NCBI RefSeq assembly: GCF_004322395.1
Contig: NZ_SCTW01000008.1
Span: forward strand, 62,001-126,000
Length of the DNA stretch: 64,000 nucleotides
Reading direction: 5' to 3'
From: Methylobacter sp.
GTDB lineage: Bacteria; Pseudomonadota; Gammaproteobacteria; Methylococcales; Methylomonadaceae
Each line of letters starts with the position of its first letter. Position 1 is the first letter of the stretch. The notes under the pieces were generated by a model. That model was not told the origin of the DNA and did no database searches. It was given only the letters and a program-made list of their open reading frames with translations. The translations under genes were made by a program, and so were the position numbers. This document shows, in pieces, positions 1-9,866 of this stretch.

Positions 1-912
1 GGGAAAGCCGACGATAAACGTGCTGCGCAAGGTAATATCGGGACAGATTTCGCGCCATGCTTTAACGCGTTCCAGATTATTTTCGCTAGCCGCCGGACGT
101 TTCATCAGTTTTAGGATGCGGCTGTTGGCGTGTTGAAACGGTATGTCCAGGTAAGGCAGGATTTTGCCCTCGGCCATTAACGGGATCACTTCATCGACAT
201 GCGGATACGGATAAACGTAATGCATCCTGACCCAAATACCCAAGTCGCCCAGCGCCTCGGCTAACTCATAAAAACGGGTTCTAACCGAACGGCCTTTCCA
301 GTCCCTGCTTTGATACTTTAAATCCAGTCCGTAGGCGCTGGTATCTTGCGAAACCACCAGCAATTCCTTTACTCCGGCATTGGCTAGACGTTCGGCTTCC
401 AGCATCACATCATCAATCGGCCTGCTGACCAAGTCGCCGCGCATTGAAGGGATAATGCAAAAAGTACAACGATGATTGCAGCCTTCGGAAATCTTCAAAT
501 AAGCATAATGCCGTGGCGTCAGCTTAATGCCTTGCGGCGGCACCAGACTGATAAACGGGTCATGAGGAGGCGGCAGATGTTCATGCACAGCCGCCACGAC
601 TTCTTCCAAGGCGTGAGCGCCGGTCACTTTTAAAACTTGCGGATGACGTTCCCTGATTTCGGCTTCCCTGGAACCCAAGCAGCCGGTAACGATGACCTTG
701 CCGTTTTGAGCCAGCGCCTCGCCGATGCTGTCCAGCGATTCTTCCACCGCCGCATCGATAAAACCGCAGGTATTCACCACGACCAGGTCGGCATCCTGGT
801 AAGTCGGCGAAACGGTGTAACCCTCTGAACGAAGCTTGGTTAAAATTCTTTCGCTGTCGACCAGGGCTTTGGGGCAACCCAAACTAATAAAACCAATTTG
901 CGGAGCTGTCAT
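1..912 (-). CDS. rimO: Ribosomal protein S12 methylthiotransferase RimO (3' end beyond window)
   Basis: RimO is a radical-SAM enzyme that adds a methylthio group to the conserved aspartate of ribosomal protein S12. Translating from the ATG at 912 gives 304 residues up to the window edge. The N-terminal UPF0004 domain has its three cluster cysteines near residues 13, 49 and 78. The radical-SAM motif CNHRCTFC lies at 145-152. The text [20 protein letters not shown] is typical of RimO rather than MiaB. The last third, including the TRAM domain, lies outside the window. No upstream gene on this strand is close, so the gene is probably transcribed from the 913-1097 gap. Confidence 0.95.
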   Translation of the reverse strand, partial: MTAPQIGFISLGCPKALVDSERILTKLRSEGYTVSPTYQDADLVVVNTCGFIDAAVEESLDSIGEALAQNGKVIVTGCLGSREAEIRERHPQVLKVTGAHALEEVVAAVHEHLPPPHDPFISLVPPQGIKLTPRHYAYLKISEGCNHRCTFCIIPSMRGDLVSRPIDDVMLEAERLANAGVKELLVVSQDTSAYGLDLKYQSRDWKGRSVRTRFYELAEALGDLGIWVRMHYVYPYPHVDEVIPLMAEGKILPYLDIPFQHANSRILKLMKRPAASENNLERVKAWREICPDITLRSTFIVGFP

Positions 913-981
913 TTAAATCTCGGGTAATGTTAAAGTGCGATAGTTTATAGGACTGGCTAGTCAAATAAAAATTTAAAAGAA

Positions 982-1090
982 TTCACCACGAACGACTGCA
1001 TGGATGCAGGAGGTAGAGCAACGCATGGAGCAGTTACCGAGACACGAAGGACACGAAATTTTGTTTCTTCGTGTCTTCGTGGTGAGTAAA
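982..1090. repeat. Dispersed palindromic repeat (cacgaag family) with a GGTAGAGCA core
   Basis: The rimO-nuclease gap holds a short element. Its outer parts are inversely related: the left flank reads ttcaccacgaa and the right flank ttcgtgtcttcgtggtga. Its core, GGATGCAGGAGGTAGAGCA followed by CGCATGGAGCAGTTACCGA, recurs with changes near 24112-24172 and in degenerate form near 24968-24999. It looks like a REP or MITE-type intergenic repeat with no coding capacity. Confidence 0.6.
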
Positions 1091-1097
1091 ATAACTG

Positions 1098-1910
1098 CTA
1101 AGTCTTTTCCTTAATCGCACTCGGATGACGAATCAGCATCGACAAATGCCCTGCCCTTCTGTTCAGCCAACCGCGCACTTCGATGGTTTTACCCAAATAG
1201 CTATTAACATCGGGAAATAAATCCAGCCATTTGCTCTCGATGCGCGCCTCGAATTCATCGGAAAACTCCAGATAAATCGACTTTCGGGTAAGATGAATAT
1301 TAACCACCTTACCGACCAGGCGCGTCCAGCCCGGATGCCCTGTTTCTGTAAGGCTGCCGACCGGTATTGCAGCATATTCAGGCCGACCCCAAATACCGAG
1401 TTTGGCTCGCTCCGCCTGATTCTGCGCCTTAACCAGCTCATCGACATACAGCAACTCGGATGGATAGATATTGACAGAAGCCAGACCGGACTCAACCAAT
1501 TTCAAGTTGATATGCTCTTTGTTTTCGGTGAATAAATGCGCCAACGTTCTACCATATTTATCGGTTTTTTCAGCCCCGATTTCCAGTCGGACGCGGGTAT
1601 TTTTCAGCTTATCGGTCAACCAACGTTTGGCCTCATCGCCGCCCACATCGGCTAACTTATCCCGATGCTGAACTTCCGGCGTATTGATGCCCAAAAACCG
1701 GATTTTACGTCCGTCCTCCAGCTCCACGGTATCGCCATCGTAAACCGTCTTGACCCTGTAAAAATCATATCCCGGTTTTATGTCGACTATTTTTGCTTCG
1801 GCAACCGGATGATCGGAAAAATGCTTGTTGCCATCCGCATCTTGCCACTCATAAATTTCCGCGTTAACCCAGCCGGGCAAGCATAACAATAAAACCAGTA
1901 AAATTCTCAT
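1098..1910 (-). CDS. Secreted thermonuclease-like protein (DUF4124 + SNase domain)
   Basis: This is a 270-residue protein with a signal peptide (residues 1-17, cleavage after VNA). A DUF4124-like segment follows (EIYEWQDADGNKHFSDHP, about 18-36), then a staphylococcal-nuclease fold from about 50 to 175. The SNase catalytic pattern is complete: YDGDT near 57-61, RFLGINTPE with R71 and E79, and DKYGRT with R121. About 95 further residues form an OB-like tail. It probably degrades DNA or RNA in the periplasm or outside the cell. It stands alone between rimO and dctA. Confidence 0.85.
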   Translation of the reverse strand: MRILLVLLLCLPGWVNAEIYEWQDADGNKHFSDHPVAEAKIVDIKPGYDFYRVKTVYDGDTVELEDGRKIRFLGINTPEVQHRDKLADVGGDEAKRWLTDKLKNTRVRLEIGAEKTDKYGRTLAHLFTENKEHINLKLVESGLASVNIYPSELLYVDELVKAQNQAERAKLGIWGRPEYAAIPVGSLTETGHPGWTRLVGKVVNIHLTRKSIYLEFSDEFEARIESKWLDLFPDVNSYLGKTIEVRGWLNRRAGHLSMLIRHPSAIKEKT

Positions 1911-1993
1911 GGCCCAGCCTGTGTGTTCATTAAACGATAGTGAAGTGATTTGCGCTTGACGTAAGATAAGTCAAAGTAATTTAGTTGCCGTAA

Positions 1994-3301
1994 CTATTCA
2001 GAAATATCGGGCGGTACGGCGACTGTTGCTACATCAATATAGTCGAACGCATCATTAAGCTTTTGCATATCCAATTCATTTTCCCATTTTGCAGCAACCA
2101 CGGTGGCAACTCCGTTGCCGATAAGATTGGTCAACGCGCGGGCTTCGGACATGAAGCGATCGATACCCAAGATAAGCGCAAGCCCTGCGACAGGAATGGC
2201 CGGAATAACTGAGAGTGTTGCCGCAAGAGTAATAAAACCGCTCCCGGTTACGCCGGCAGCGCCTTTCGAGGTGAGCAGCAGCACGCCAAGCAAGGTCAGC
2301 TCCTGCGTCATTGTCAGAGCAGTATTGGTCGCCTGAGCGACAAAAACAGCGGCCATCGCAAGATAAATTGAGGTACCGTCAAGGTTAAATGAATAGCCGG
2401 TCGGAATAACCAAACCGACAACGGACTTGGAACAACCCATTTTTTCCAGCTTGATCATGATTCGGGGCAGCACCGATTCAGAGGACGAAGTGCCTAACAC
2501 GATAAGCAGCTCGTCCTTGATATAAACGATAAATTTGATGATGCTGAAACCAGTAAACCTGGCGATCAATCCGAGCACGATAAAAATGAACAGCAGACAG
2601 GTCAGATAAAAGCTGCCCATTAAACTTGCCAACGGCACCAGCGACGCAACGCCGTATTTGCCGATGGTAAACGCCATGGAACCGAAGGCTCCAATCGGCG
2701 CCAATTTCATAATGGTTTCTATTATGCCGAACAATACGTGCGAAATCTTGCTGATGAACACAGTCACTTCCGCTCCCGTCTCTTTCATCGCGGCCAGCGA
2801 AAAGCCAAACAACAACGAAAACAACAATACCTGCAATATATCGCCCTTGGCAAAGGCATCCACTACGCTGACAGGGATGATATTTAGCAAGAAATCGACC
2901 GTGTTTTGCGTTTTTGCCGTATCGGTATAAGCCATAAGGCTTTTAGTATCCAGCATGCTTGCATCGACATTCATGCCAGCCCCAGGTTGAATGACATGCA
3001 CTACAAGCAGTCCGATAACCAGTGCCAGCGTACTCACGACTTCAAAATAGAGCAGCGCCTTAATGCCGACACGGCCGACCTTGTCCAGCTCCCGCATACC
3101 TGCAATTCCATTTACCACGGTACAGAAGATGATAGGTGCGATGATCATTTTAATCAGTTTGATGAAGCCGTCACCGAGCGGCTTCATCGCAACACCGGTT
3201 TCAGGGTAGAAATAGCCGAGCAAAATGCCGATGCCAATGGCGGTAAGGACTTGGAAATACAGATGTTGATAATGTTTTTTAGCTGCGTAAACGGTTTGCA
3301 C
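1994..3301 (-). CDS. dctA: DctA-type dicarboxylate:cation symporter
   Basis: This 435-residue multi-span protein belongs to the DAACS family. It has the serine-rich re-entrant loop motif [11 protein letters not shown] and the substrate/cation motif [10 protein letters not shown], followed by [10 protein letters not shown]. These motifs place it among aerobic C4-dicarboxylate importers of the DctA type. A glutamate or other dicarboxylate specificity cannot be excluded from sequence alone. It is monocistronic. A 360-bp gap upstream probably holds its promoter. Confidence 0.88.
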   Translation of the reverse strand: MQTVYAAKKHYQHLYFQVLTAIGIGILLGYFYPETGVAMKPLGDGFIKLIKMIIAPIIFCTVVNGIAGMRELDKVGRVGIKALLYFEVVSTLALVIGLLVVHVIQPGAGMNVDASMLDTKSLMAYTDTAKTQNTVDFLLNIIPVSVVDAFAKGDILQVLLFSLLFGFSLAAMKETGAEVTVFISKISHVLFGIIETIMKLAPIGAFGSMAFTIGKYGVASLVPLASLMGSFYLTCLLFIFIVLGLIARFTGFSIIKFIVYIKDELLIVLGTSSSESVLPRIMIKLEKMGCSKSVVGLVIPTGYSFNLDGTSIYLAMAAVFVAQATNTALTMTQELTLLGVLLLTSKGAAGVTGSGFITLAATLSVIPAIPVAGLALILGIDRFMSEARALTNLIGNGVATVVAAKWENELDMQKLNDAFDYIDVATVAVPPDISE

Positions 3302-3660
3302 TGATAACCTTCTGCTTGCTGGAATGATATTTTAGCTTGAGCTTAATATGCATTTTTATAGTATTAAATTGTTATATTGAAAATAACAATAATATAAAAC
3401 ACGCTGGTTGTCAGTTTTAGCTACCGCGAAGGAGGATCAATCACTCATTTACAAAAATCTATCAACGTGACTTTGAGACAGAAAGCCATTTGTGCGGATT
3501 TCACAAAGCTGGCGTACTAAATCCTGAGCGGCTTTAAACGCGTTAATGCTAAAAATCTATGATGTGAAATTGAAGACGGTTGAATCTTCCGGTGAGTAGC
3601 TGCTTTGCCACCATTTTTATGGCACAAAAACAATATAACTTATTGACTTAAATAATTAAA
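3302..3660. other. Non-coding gap between dctA and the tRNA cluster
   Basis: This AT-rich stretch contains no credible reading frame on either strand. It presumably carries the dctA promoter (minus strand) and the 3' processing region of the tRNA cluster. I could not pick a specific promoter with confidence. Confidence 0.5.
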
Positions 3661-3737
3661 TGGGGTGAACGATGGGGCTCGAACCCACGACAACCGGAAT
3701 CACAATCCGGGGCTCTACCGACTGAGCTACGCTCACC
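3661..3737 (-). tRNA. tRNA-His(GTG)
   Basis: The reverse strand folds as a tRNA with an encoded CCA end. The anticodon loop ttGTGat sits on the stem CCGGA/TCCGG. The extra 5' G (position -1) opposite C73, a hallmark of bacterial tRNA-His, is present. The T loop reads gttcgag. It is the last of three clustered tRNAs on this strand. Confidence 0.95.
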
Positions 3738-3771
3738 ATAATGTAGCGGTGTTAATGAGATGTACTGCAAA

Positions 3772-3848
3772 TGGCGCGCTTGGCAGGACTCGAACCTGCG
3801 ACCCCCGGCTTAGAAGGCCGGTGCTCTATCCGGTTGAGCTACAAGCGC
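3772..3848 (-). tRNA. tRNA-Arg(TCT)
   Basis: This is a 77-nt cloverleaf on the reverse strand with acceptor GCGCTTG/CAAGCGC, anticodon loop ctTCTaa on the stem CCGGC/GCCGG, T loop gttcgag and an encoded CCA. It reads AGA codons. Confidence 0.95.
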
Positions 3849-3853
3849 TAAAC

Positions 3854-3930
3854 TGGTCGGGGTAGAGAGATTCGAACTCCCGACATCCTGCTCCCAAAGC
3901 AGGCGCGCTACCAAACTGCGCTATACCCCG
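3854..3930 (-). tRNA. tRNA-Pro(TGG)
   Basis: This is a 77-nt cloverleaf on the reverse strand with acceptor CGGGGTA/TACCCCG, anticodon loop ttTGGga on the stem CCTGC/GCAGG, and an encoded CCA. The C1-G72 pair is typical of bacterial tRNA-Pro. It is the first gene of the Pro-Arg-His cluster, with gaps of 5 and 34 nt, so the three are probably cotranscribed. Confidence 0.95.
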
Positions 3931-4133
3931 ACAATCTCCTTTTAATGGCTTGCTTAACTTCTCAACCACCTGAAGAGCTGCTTATGATAACGATGCTTCT
4001 TTATATCGTCAATATTTTTTTTGCGTCACCTATAAAAGTTTATCAAAAAAATACAGCCAGCCCTGCTTATATCCAATCGATGAGTTACGAATCAACCCCT
4101 TAAATATAGCAAATTGTTTTTTACTTTTAATGC

Positions 4134-4763
4134 TTATAGCTTGGATTTAACGATTTGATAAACCTCTTCTGTAGCGACGTCAGCGCCTTTCAAAATTGTC
4201 TCCAACTCAACCAGTTTCGCATCTGCAAAAGCTCTGTCTTTAAGCCCACCCGCATTAATGTAAACATTTAACGCAGCGCTTTTTAGAGCACCGTAAGCGG
4301 CCATTACTGCAACACCAGCATCACTGATTACGCCTGTATTACCTTTTTCTGCTGCAATTCTGCTCAATGCAATAGTTTCTGCACAAGCGCGAGCACACAT
4401 TAAAGGAACAATAGTGGCTTCTTTTAATACAGTCTGGATAGCCGCGCTACGCTCAGCCTTTTCTTCATCGGAGTCTTTTGGCAAGCCATACGTCACCATT
4501 AGGCAATCAAAAACGTCAACGTCAGCTTTAATCATACCAGTCAACTTTTCACGTAACGCTTCTGATTTTTTCAACAATTCCTGCATTTCAACTTCGACCT
4601 CAGCGTATTTAGGTTTGCCTATGGTCAAATTACAAACCATGCTGATTAAAGCGGCAGCCTGTGCACCCATTACCGCTGCCGCGCTACCGCCACCAGGAGT
4701 AGGCGCCTTGCTGGCAAGTTCGTCAATAAAGACTTGAATTGATTTATCTTTTATTTCATTCAT
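4134..4763 (-). CDS. fchA: Methenyl-tetrahydrofolate cyclohydrolase (FchA / cyclodeaminase family)
   Basis: This 209-residue single-domain protein is of the formiminotransferase-cyclodeaminase fold. The N-terminal PTPGGGSAAA motif (21-30) and the acidic KADVDVFD motif (80-86) are both present. Proteins of this length without the formiminotransferase half act in methylotrophs as methenyl-H4F cyclohydrolase (Fch) in C1 transfer between formate and methylene-H4F. A cyclodeaminase role in histidine degradation is less likely because no hut genes are nearby. No mtdA is adjacent either, so the assignment rests on the protein alone. Confidence 0.75.
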   Translation of the reverse strand: MNEIKDKSIQVFIDELASKAPTPGGGSAAAVMGAQAAALISMVCNLTIGKPKYAEVEVEMQELLKKSEALREKLTGMIKADVDVFDCLMVTYGLPKDSDEEKAERSAAIQTVLKEATIVPLMCARACAETIALSRIAAEKGNTGVISDAGVAVMAAYGALKSAALNVYINAGGLKDRAFADAKLVELETILKGADVATEEVYQIVKSKL

Positions 4764-5189
4764 GGTGTAACGTATCTCATCAATAGTGAAGTCTATAGTA
4801 AAGCTTATGAAAAAGAGTGGATATATTGAAAACAGGGACTTTTTGCTGCATTACGCCAATAACAAATTCTTTAACTTTAATTATTGGAGGCGCTTATTCA
4901 CACTAAAAAATATTATTATCGCACAAAGAAACCCACCAACATTAACCAAACAAAACTTAAGAACTGGAAAACTCCACTTAGATATTGAATAATTAATACA
5001 TGAGGATGCAAATATAGACACTTAAACTCGTATTACAAAACTTGCATGGCAAAACTAATCGACCACATACTTAAGATATTGAATTTTGTGCGATAACGCA
5101 CAGATAAACATTGGGCGACTGTTTATTATTTAAACGTTTAAAGCAACTTGTGGCATTAAACAGCCAAACTCAAGATGGTCAGCTTACCT

Positions 5190-5280
5190 CCTAGTGTCGA
5201 ACTATAAGCAGTCCCAATAATGATATGCTGCTTATTTAATACCTCCCCTGCTATTAAAAAAGTATTGGGAGGTTTTTTTT
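5190..5280 (+). ncRNA. Candidate small RNA: anti-SD-like segment, hairpin and intrinsic terminator
   Basis: Reading the plus strand, a single-stranded ACCTCCT stretch (about 5186-5192) resembles an anti-Shine-Dalgarno sequence. It is followed by a hairpin with perfect 8-bp arms ATAAGCAG (5204-5211) and CTGCTTAT (5228-5235). Next comes a terminator with stem ACCTCCC (5241-5247) / GGGAGGT (5267-5273) and eight Ts. No reading frame leads into it, so it may be the end of a short non-coding transcript. The 5' end is not defined by the sequence. It could instead be an isolated terminator. Confidence 0.4.
5241..5280 (+). terminator. Intrinsic terminator
   Basis: A 7-bp stem ACCTCCC/GGGAGGT with a 19-nt loop is followed by TTTTTTTT ending at 5280. 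No plus-strand gene ends just before it. Confidence 0.65.
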
Positions 5281-5537
5281 GCCGGGCATATCCGCCCGCA
5301 ACTGCACTCGAATCACATATTGTTATCCGTCAAAATATCAACACCAACCTGCCTTTTTTATCGATATTATTAACATAACTTTATGCTGCTATAGTCAAGC
5401 CACTTGCAAAACGAGTCCTTATAACATCCAAATAAAAATGAAAAATACATAAGCAACTGAAACAATTATTAGATTTTATTATGGCAAATTTATTGCTCAA
5501 TAGTTATACCTAATACATTTCATCAGGCACATACACA

Positions 5538-6302
5538 ATGCTAACATTTCAATCCAATCAAGAGACACGGCACCGCAAATACGCTTCTGAACCCGCAATT
5601 ATCGACAATACGTGTAATAACTACACTATTGTCAATCAGGAAGAGATAAGGAAAAAGCTAAATCACCTATTTAATAAAAACGCCCTGTTGGCTATTAAAG
5701 TTCCTGGAAAATTTGCAACAAGCACACTCTTAACGACGATCACCCATATCGAAAAAAACCATGTTTTTTTGGACGGCTTCCAAAACGAACGATTTAATAA
5801 AGATCTGCTTAAGCAAAATGCGCTGGAAGTGTTTACCAATCTTGAAGGCATAGCCGTTAGTTTTATATTAAGCGGATTAAGCGGATATTATACAGATGGC
5901 TCATTCACTTTAATGACTCATCTTCCCAAAAGCATGGAATGGATACAACGAAGAAATGCTCGCCGGGTGAAAGTACCCATCAATATTCCCGTTAAAGTAC
6001 AGTATAAAAATCAAGCCGACTGTTTTAATATAGCTGATATTAGCGTTACCGGCCTATCCTATCTTGATCCAACTGAAGATCAGTATTTTTCAGCTATCGG
6101 TGGACTACACACAGACTGCAATATCGTCCTACCCGATAAAAGCGTACATCTTGCCTGCTTCGAAATAGTCAACAATATAACTATTCCCTACAAGCACACT
6201 AAACAAATAAACCGCGTTGGCTGCGAAATAAAGCGGGCTTCATATCGGCTTGATACGGCATTGCAACACCTCATTAATCAAATCGATTTCTATTACCAGT
6301 AA
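5538..6302 (+). CDS. PilZ-domain protein (YcgR-like c-di-GMP receptor)
   Basis: This is a 254-residue protein with an N-terminal PilZN/YcgR-N-like beta domain (about 35-130) and a C-terminal PilZ domain (about 136-250). The c-di-GMP binding motifs are both present: RRNARR at 138-143 (RxxxR) and DISVTG at 167-172 ([D/N]xSxxG). YcgR relatives slow flagellar rotation when c-di-GMP is bound. A flagellar or pilus role is plausible here, given the chemotaxis operon in the same window. It is monocistronic. Confidence 0.85.
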   Translation: MLTFQSNQETRHRKYASEPAIIDNTCNNYTIVNQEEIRKKLNHLFNKNALLAIKVPGKFATSTLLTTITHIEKNHVFLDGFQNERFNKDLLKQNALEVFTNLEGIAVSFILSGLSGYYTDGSFTLMTHLPKSMEWIQRRNARRVKVPINIPVKVQYKNQADCFNIADISVTGLSYLDPTEDQYFSAIGGLHTDCNIVLPDKSVHLACFEIVNNITIPYKHTKQINRVGCEIKRASYRLDTALQHLINQIDFYYQ

Positions 6303-6410
6303 AGAATTATTTTTTGAACGGTAATTTCCGAGAGATTTTATGAAGAAATTAACCCTAAGGCCAACGCACAAAACCTTTACACCGACATAGCATAGCGCAT
6401 CAACGGATAA

Positions 6411-7670
6411 TCAAATGTCTTGATCAAGACATTTAAAAACTCTAGTAATAGCGCCTTGATTTTGTCGAACAAACGCCTTGCCCTTTTCAGCTAACAATTG
6501 CCTATTTGCAGGGTCTAAATATAAAGCGACAATCGCACTGATTATTTCGTTTTTATTTCGGCATTGTATTGCAGCATCCTGCTGTAGGACGCCTTCAGCT
6601 ATTTCCTTAAAATTCGCCATATACGGGCCAAACAAAACCGGAGTTCCAACTGCTGCTGCCTCAAGAATATTGTGCCCACCAACAGGTACCATGCTGCCGC
6701 CGACAAACGCTGCATCAGAAGCGGCATAAAACTTTTTTAACTCACCCATGGTATCGACCAGATAAATGTCGGTATCCTGCCGGCAAATTTCGCCGGATGT
6801 GCGCGTTACCAGAGTCTGCTGATACTGCTCACACAACTTTTTTACTTCGCCAAAACGTTCAGGATGCCTTGGCACAATAACCAGCAATAATTCAGGGATC
6901 TTCTGCTTAATTTCTTTGTATATTTCAAGAAATATCATCTCTTCATTTTTATGGGTACTGGCAATTAACCAGACAAACCTGTCGCCAAATAAATCGGCTT
7001 TTAACCGCGAGCCTTGCTCAATAATTTCATTTGAAACCTCAACATCAAACTTTATATTACCCAACATTCTGACCTTTTCGTGTTTGGCACCAATAGCGAT
7101 AAACCGCTTGGCATCATCCTGAGTTTGCGCTGCAATCAGTTTGACGCAGGTTAAAGCCGGGGAAATAAGAAGGGGGATTTTCTGATAACCGTTTGCCGAT
7201 TTCTCAGATAAGCGGGCATTGATAATGTATAAAGGAACCTTATTTTTGCCGCAATAGGCAAAAAGATTAGGCCAAATTTCGGTTTCCATGATGACGGCTA
7301 TTCTCGGCTCAAAACACCGCATAAACCGGTTGACCGCATCAGGGATGTCATACGGCAGGTAAACATGCTCCACGCTTTCCTGCATCACTGCTTTAACTCG
7401 GGCAGAGCCTGTGGGTGTTGTGGTCGTAATTAATAATTTGGCATCAGGATGATGCTGTAGCATTTGCTTGGCTAGCGGAAATAAAGCCTCAGCTTCGCCC
7501 ACGGAAACCGCGTGAAACCAAACGACATTCCGAGGAAACTCTTTATTATAAAAAGCAAACCGTTCGTTCCATCTATATCGGTATGCGGGTGCTTTGATAC
7601 TTCGCCAGATCAGGCGAACCAATATGAAGGGAATTAAGAGATAAAAAAGACAGGAATAAAAGACTCGCAT
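6411..7670 (-). CDS. waaA: 3-deoxy-D-manno-octulosonic acid (Kdo) transferase WaaA
   Basis: This 419-residue GT-B glycosyltransferase transfers Kdo from CMP-Kdo to lipid A precursor on the inner face of the cytoplasmic membrane. An N-terminal hydrophobic anchor (about 1-20) precedes the text NVVWFHAVSVGEAEALFPL. The C-terminal donor-site motif GGHNILEAAAVGTPVLFGP is also diagnostic. Length matches the family. It stands between the PilZ gene (convergent) and rplI (same strand, 74 bp upstream). Confidence 0.95.
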   Translation of the reverse strand: MRVFYSCLFYLLIPFILVRLIWRSIKAPAYRYRWNERFAFYNKEFPRNVVWFHAVSVGEAEALFPLAKQMLQHHPDAKLLITTTTPTGSARVKAVMQESVEHVYLPYDIPDAVNRFMRCFEPRIAVIMETEIWPNLFAYCGKNKVPLYIINARLSEKSANGYQKIPLLISPALTCVKLIAAQTQDDAKRFIAIGAKHEKVRMLGNIKFDVEVSNEIIEQGSRLKADLFGDRFVWLIASTHKNEEMIFLEIYKEIKQKIPELLLVIVPRHPERFGEVKKLCEQYQQTLVTRTSGEICRQDTDIYLVDTMGELKKFYAASDAAFVGGSMVPVGGHNILEAAAVGTPVLFGPYMANFKEIAEGVLQQDAAIQCRNKNEIISAIVALYLDPANRQLLAEKGKAFVRQNQGAITRVFKCLDQDI

Positions 7671-7744
7671 AGAAAAAAAGACTCAAGATTGCAGGAGATA
7701 CAAAACCCTACAACCTTTTATCTTTTTGTATCGACCTTTAAATA

Positions 7745-8194
7745 TTATGCTTCAGCTGCAATTTTAATAGGCATTTTTACGACAACATCGGTATGACAGA
7801 CAATGTCGATCTGGTATTCACCGATCTGACGAATAACACCCTGAGGCAAACGGATTTCATGTTTTTCAACCGCCACACCCGCTCCAGTAATCGCATCAGC
7901 GATAGTCTGCGTACCGACTGAGCCGAACAATTTACCTTCATCGCCAGCTTTATGAGTGATGACAACCTGAAGCTTGCCCAATGCATTTGCACGTGCTTGA
8001 GCCGCACTCAGTTTTTCAGCAGCCGCTTTCTCAAGCTCTGCGCGACGCGCTTCAAATTCAGCAATTTTGCTAGGCGTTGCAGCAACGGCTTTACCGTATG
8101 GAACAAGATAGTTTCTGCCATAACCTGATTTGATGACAACTTTGTCACCCAGATTACCCAAGTTTGCTACCTTTTCAAGAAGAATAACTTCCAT
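7745..8194 (-). CDS. rplI: 50S ribosomal protein L9
   Basis: This 149-residue protein begins [20 protein letters not shown] with the classical L9 segment [13 protein letters not shown], a long connecting helix and a C-terminal domain ending PIKIAAEA. It is the distal gene of the S6-S18-DUF2232-L9 operon, 46 bp after the membrane protein gene. Confidence 0.98.
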   Translation of the reverse strand: MEVILLEKVANLGNLGDKVVIKSGYGRNYLVPYGKAVAATPSKIAEFEARRAELEKAAAEKLSAAQARANALGKLQVVITHKAGDEGKLFGSVGTQTIADAITGAGVAVEKHEIRLPQGVIRQIGEYQIDIVCHTDVVVKMPIKIAAEA

Positions 8195-8240
8195 CTTTTA
8201 TTACCTCATTATCGGATTTTATCCGGCTATTTTTACGCCA

Positions 8241-9134
8241 TCAAGGCGTCTGTTGATTCGAAATTTTATTTCGTAAGTTCATCCATGTATCACTCAGTCC
8301 AATTAAAGCGACAGGCAGCATGGCATGGGGTATCAAAAACAATGTCACATAGAACATCGGGACCATATATCGGCCCAACTTCATTGAGGCGAAGACAGTA
8401 TGCAACACCGCCGTTCCAATACAGGTATACAGCACAAACAGCAAAATAGCGATATTCCATGAAATCTCAGAAACCACACCAGAACTTAATGATGCAATTA
8501 TTACCACCACGATACTGCCTACTGCTAACCTTGGGTGCGTATTTAATGACAAAAACTCTTGTCTAAATCCGCCAGGGTTATAGAGTAAAGACTGCCACCA
8601 CCGCCCCAAAAACAGACCAAATAGCAGGCCAAATACCGATGCGGCCGCAACTATTCCTGTCATGTAATGGGAAAGCACATCCAGTGTATGCTGCATATCT
8701 TCAATGGGAGCATTCGCAGGCAACATCTGCGAAAGAATATTCTTCCACATCGTTGCCAACTCGGCATTATAAAGATAACAACCGACAACCCCCAAGACAC
8801 CAATTAATACTGCAATCTCAACCGCTAGAGATAAATACCGCCCCTCTCTTAAGATGATCGAAATCAGCCAAACCGGAACCCACAGCCCCATCCCATAAAG
8901 CAATACAACCTGATAATTGCCTAACAAGAAAAACCCGAGCACTCCCACTATCGCAGTTGAAGCTCCCAAAATGATTAAGCCTTCAACAGCTCCCCGCCTT
9001 AAAGTGACAAGAGCAACAGAAGCTGAACTTACTATGCTCACTGGAGGCATAATCAGAGATACCATTGCAAGAGTAGAAGCCACTATCATGGCTTGCATTC
9101 TCCCCCGCATAATGTACTCAGCTAAAAAGCCCAC
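8241..9134 (-). CDS. DUF2232 multi-span membrane protein in the ribosomal operon
   Basis: This 297-residue polytopic membrane protein has about eight hydrophobic segments (for example MIVASTLAMVSLIMPPVSIV near the N-terminus). It sits between rpsR and rplI. That is the usual place for DUF2232 (YybS-like) genes in many gammaproteobacteria. Its function is unknown. The start at 9134 gives the first hydrophobic segment after a short polar leader, 18 bp after rpsR. Confidence 0.75.
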   Translation of the reverse strand: MGFLAEYIMRGRMQAMIVASTLAMVSLIMPPVSIVSSASVALVTLRRGAVEGLIILGASTAIVGVLGFFLLGNYQVVLLYGMGLWVPVWLISIILREGRYLSLAVEIAVLIGVLGVVGCYLYNAELATMWKNILSQMLPANAPIEDMQHTLDVLSHYMTGIVAAASVFGLLFGLFLGRWWQSLLYNPGGFRQEFLSLNTHPRLAVGSIVVVIIASLSSGVVSEISWNIAILLFVLYTCIGTAVLHTVFASMKLGRYMVPMFYVTLFLIPHAMLPVALIGLSDTWMNLRNKISNQQTP

Positions 9135-9152
9135 CGAAATCGGTCCAGTGTA

Positions 9153-9380
9153 TTATTTATGAGCGTCGCAGAAAGGCAACAGGGCAATAAAACGAGCGCG
9201 TTTAATTGCAACACCTAATTGTCTTTGATACTTGGCGCTGGTTCCTGTAATGCGACTAGGAACAATTTTACCGGTTTCGGTAATGTAATCGCTCAACAAG
9301 TCCAGATCTTTATAGTCGATCTCTGTTCCACCTTCTGCACTGAATCGGCAGAATTTTTTGCGTCTAATGTTACGTGCCAT
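9153..9380 (-). CDS. rpsR: 30S ribosomal protein S18
   Basis: This 75-residue protein starts [17 protein letters not shown] and includes the S18 core [19 protein letters not shown] and the basic [20 protein letters not shown] helix. It binds 16S rRNA as a heterodimer with S6. It lies 33 bp downstream of rpsF in the same operon. Confidence 0.98.
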   Translation of the reverse strand: MARNIRRKKFCRFSAEGGTEIDYKDLDLLSDYITETGKIVPSRITGTSAKYQRQLGVAIKRARFIALLPFCDAHK

Positions 9381-9413
9381 AATAATTCTCGTAAATCCAA
9401 GTGTTAAAAAGTG

Positions 9414-9866
9414 TTATTCAGAAGCGAGTGCGTCAGCATCAAAGTCTTCGTCGATATCATCTAAATCAAGTTCATCATCAATGTCTGTCACAGCTGCTCT
9501 TGCAGCCGCATCTTTGGCTTTTGATTCGGCCGCTTTATTTTCTTCGGCGGTTGATGTAGCAATGATGGACGGTCCTGTGATAGCTGCTTTTTGCAATAAA
9601 GTCATGCTACGCAAGATGGCATCGTTAAATCGGAAGCCGCTTTCTAACTCTTCCAAGGTGGCTTGATCGCATTCAACATTCATCAGCACATAATGCGCTT
9701 TATGAATCTTATTGATTGGATAAGCTAGGTGTCTTCGACCCCAGTCTTCCAAACGATGGATTTTTCCGGCTGCTGTTTCGATGGTTGATTTATAACGTTC
9801 AATCATCGCTGGGACCTGAGAGCTCTGATCAGGATGGACTAAAAAGACAATTTCATAATGTCGCAT
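9414..9866 (-). CDS. rpsF: 30S ribosomal protein S6 with acidic C-terminal tail
   Basis: This 150-residue protein has the S6 core [19 protein letters not shown], with [20 protein letters not shown] in the middle. The tail from about residue 110 is low-complexity, Ala/Lys then Asp/Glu-rich ([18 protein letters not shown]). Tails of this kind are glutamylation targets in E. coli S6, but whether this one is modified is not shown. It is the first gene of the operon, with an AAAGGA ribosome binding site. Confidence 0.97.
   Translation of the reverse strand: MRHYEIVFLVHPDQSSQVPAMIERYKSTIETAAGKIHRLEDWGRRHLAYPINKIHKAHYVLMNVECDQATLEELESGFRFNDAILRSMTLLQKAAITGPSIIATSTAEENKAAESKAKDAAARAAVTDIDDELDLDDIDEDFDADALASE

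Larger units (their letters stand above)
4764..5537. other. 770-bp intergenic region with a candidate small RNA
   Basis: The long AT-rich gap between divergent fchA and the PilZ gene has no convincing protein gene. A 68-codon frame at 4786-4992 lacks a ribosome binding site and has no recognisable protein features. The structured part is 5190-5280, listed separately. The stretch 5285-5537 probably holds the promoter of the PilZ gene. Confidence 0.5.

Noticed and set aside
581-877. 98-codon frame on the minus strand
   Set aside because: It lies in a shifted frame inside rimO, whose own frame gives a clear radical-SAM protein.
4786-4992. 68-codon plus-strand frame after fchA
   Set aside because: No ribosome binding site, AT-driven composition and no protein-like pattern.
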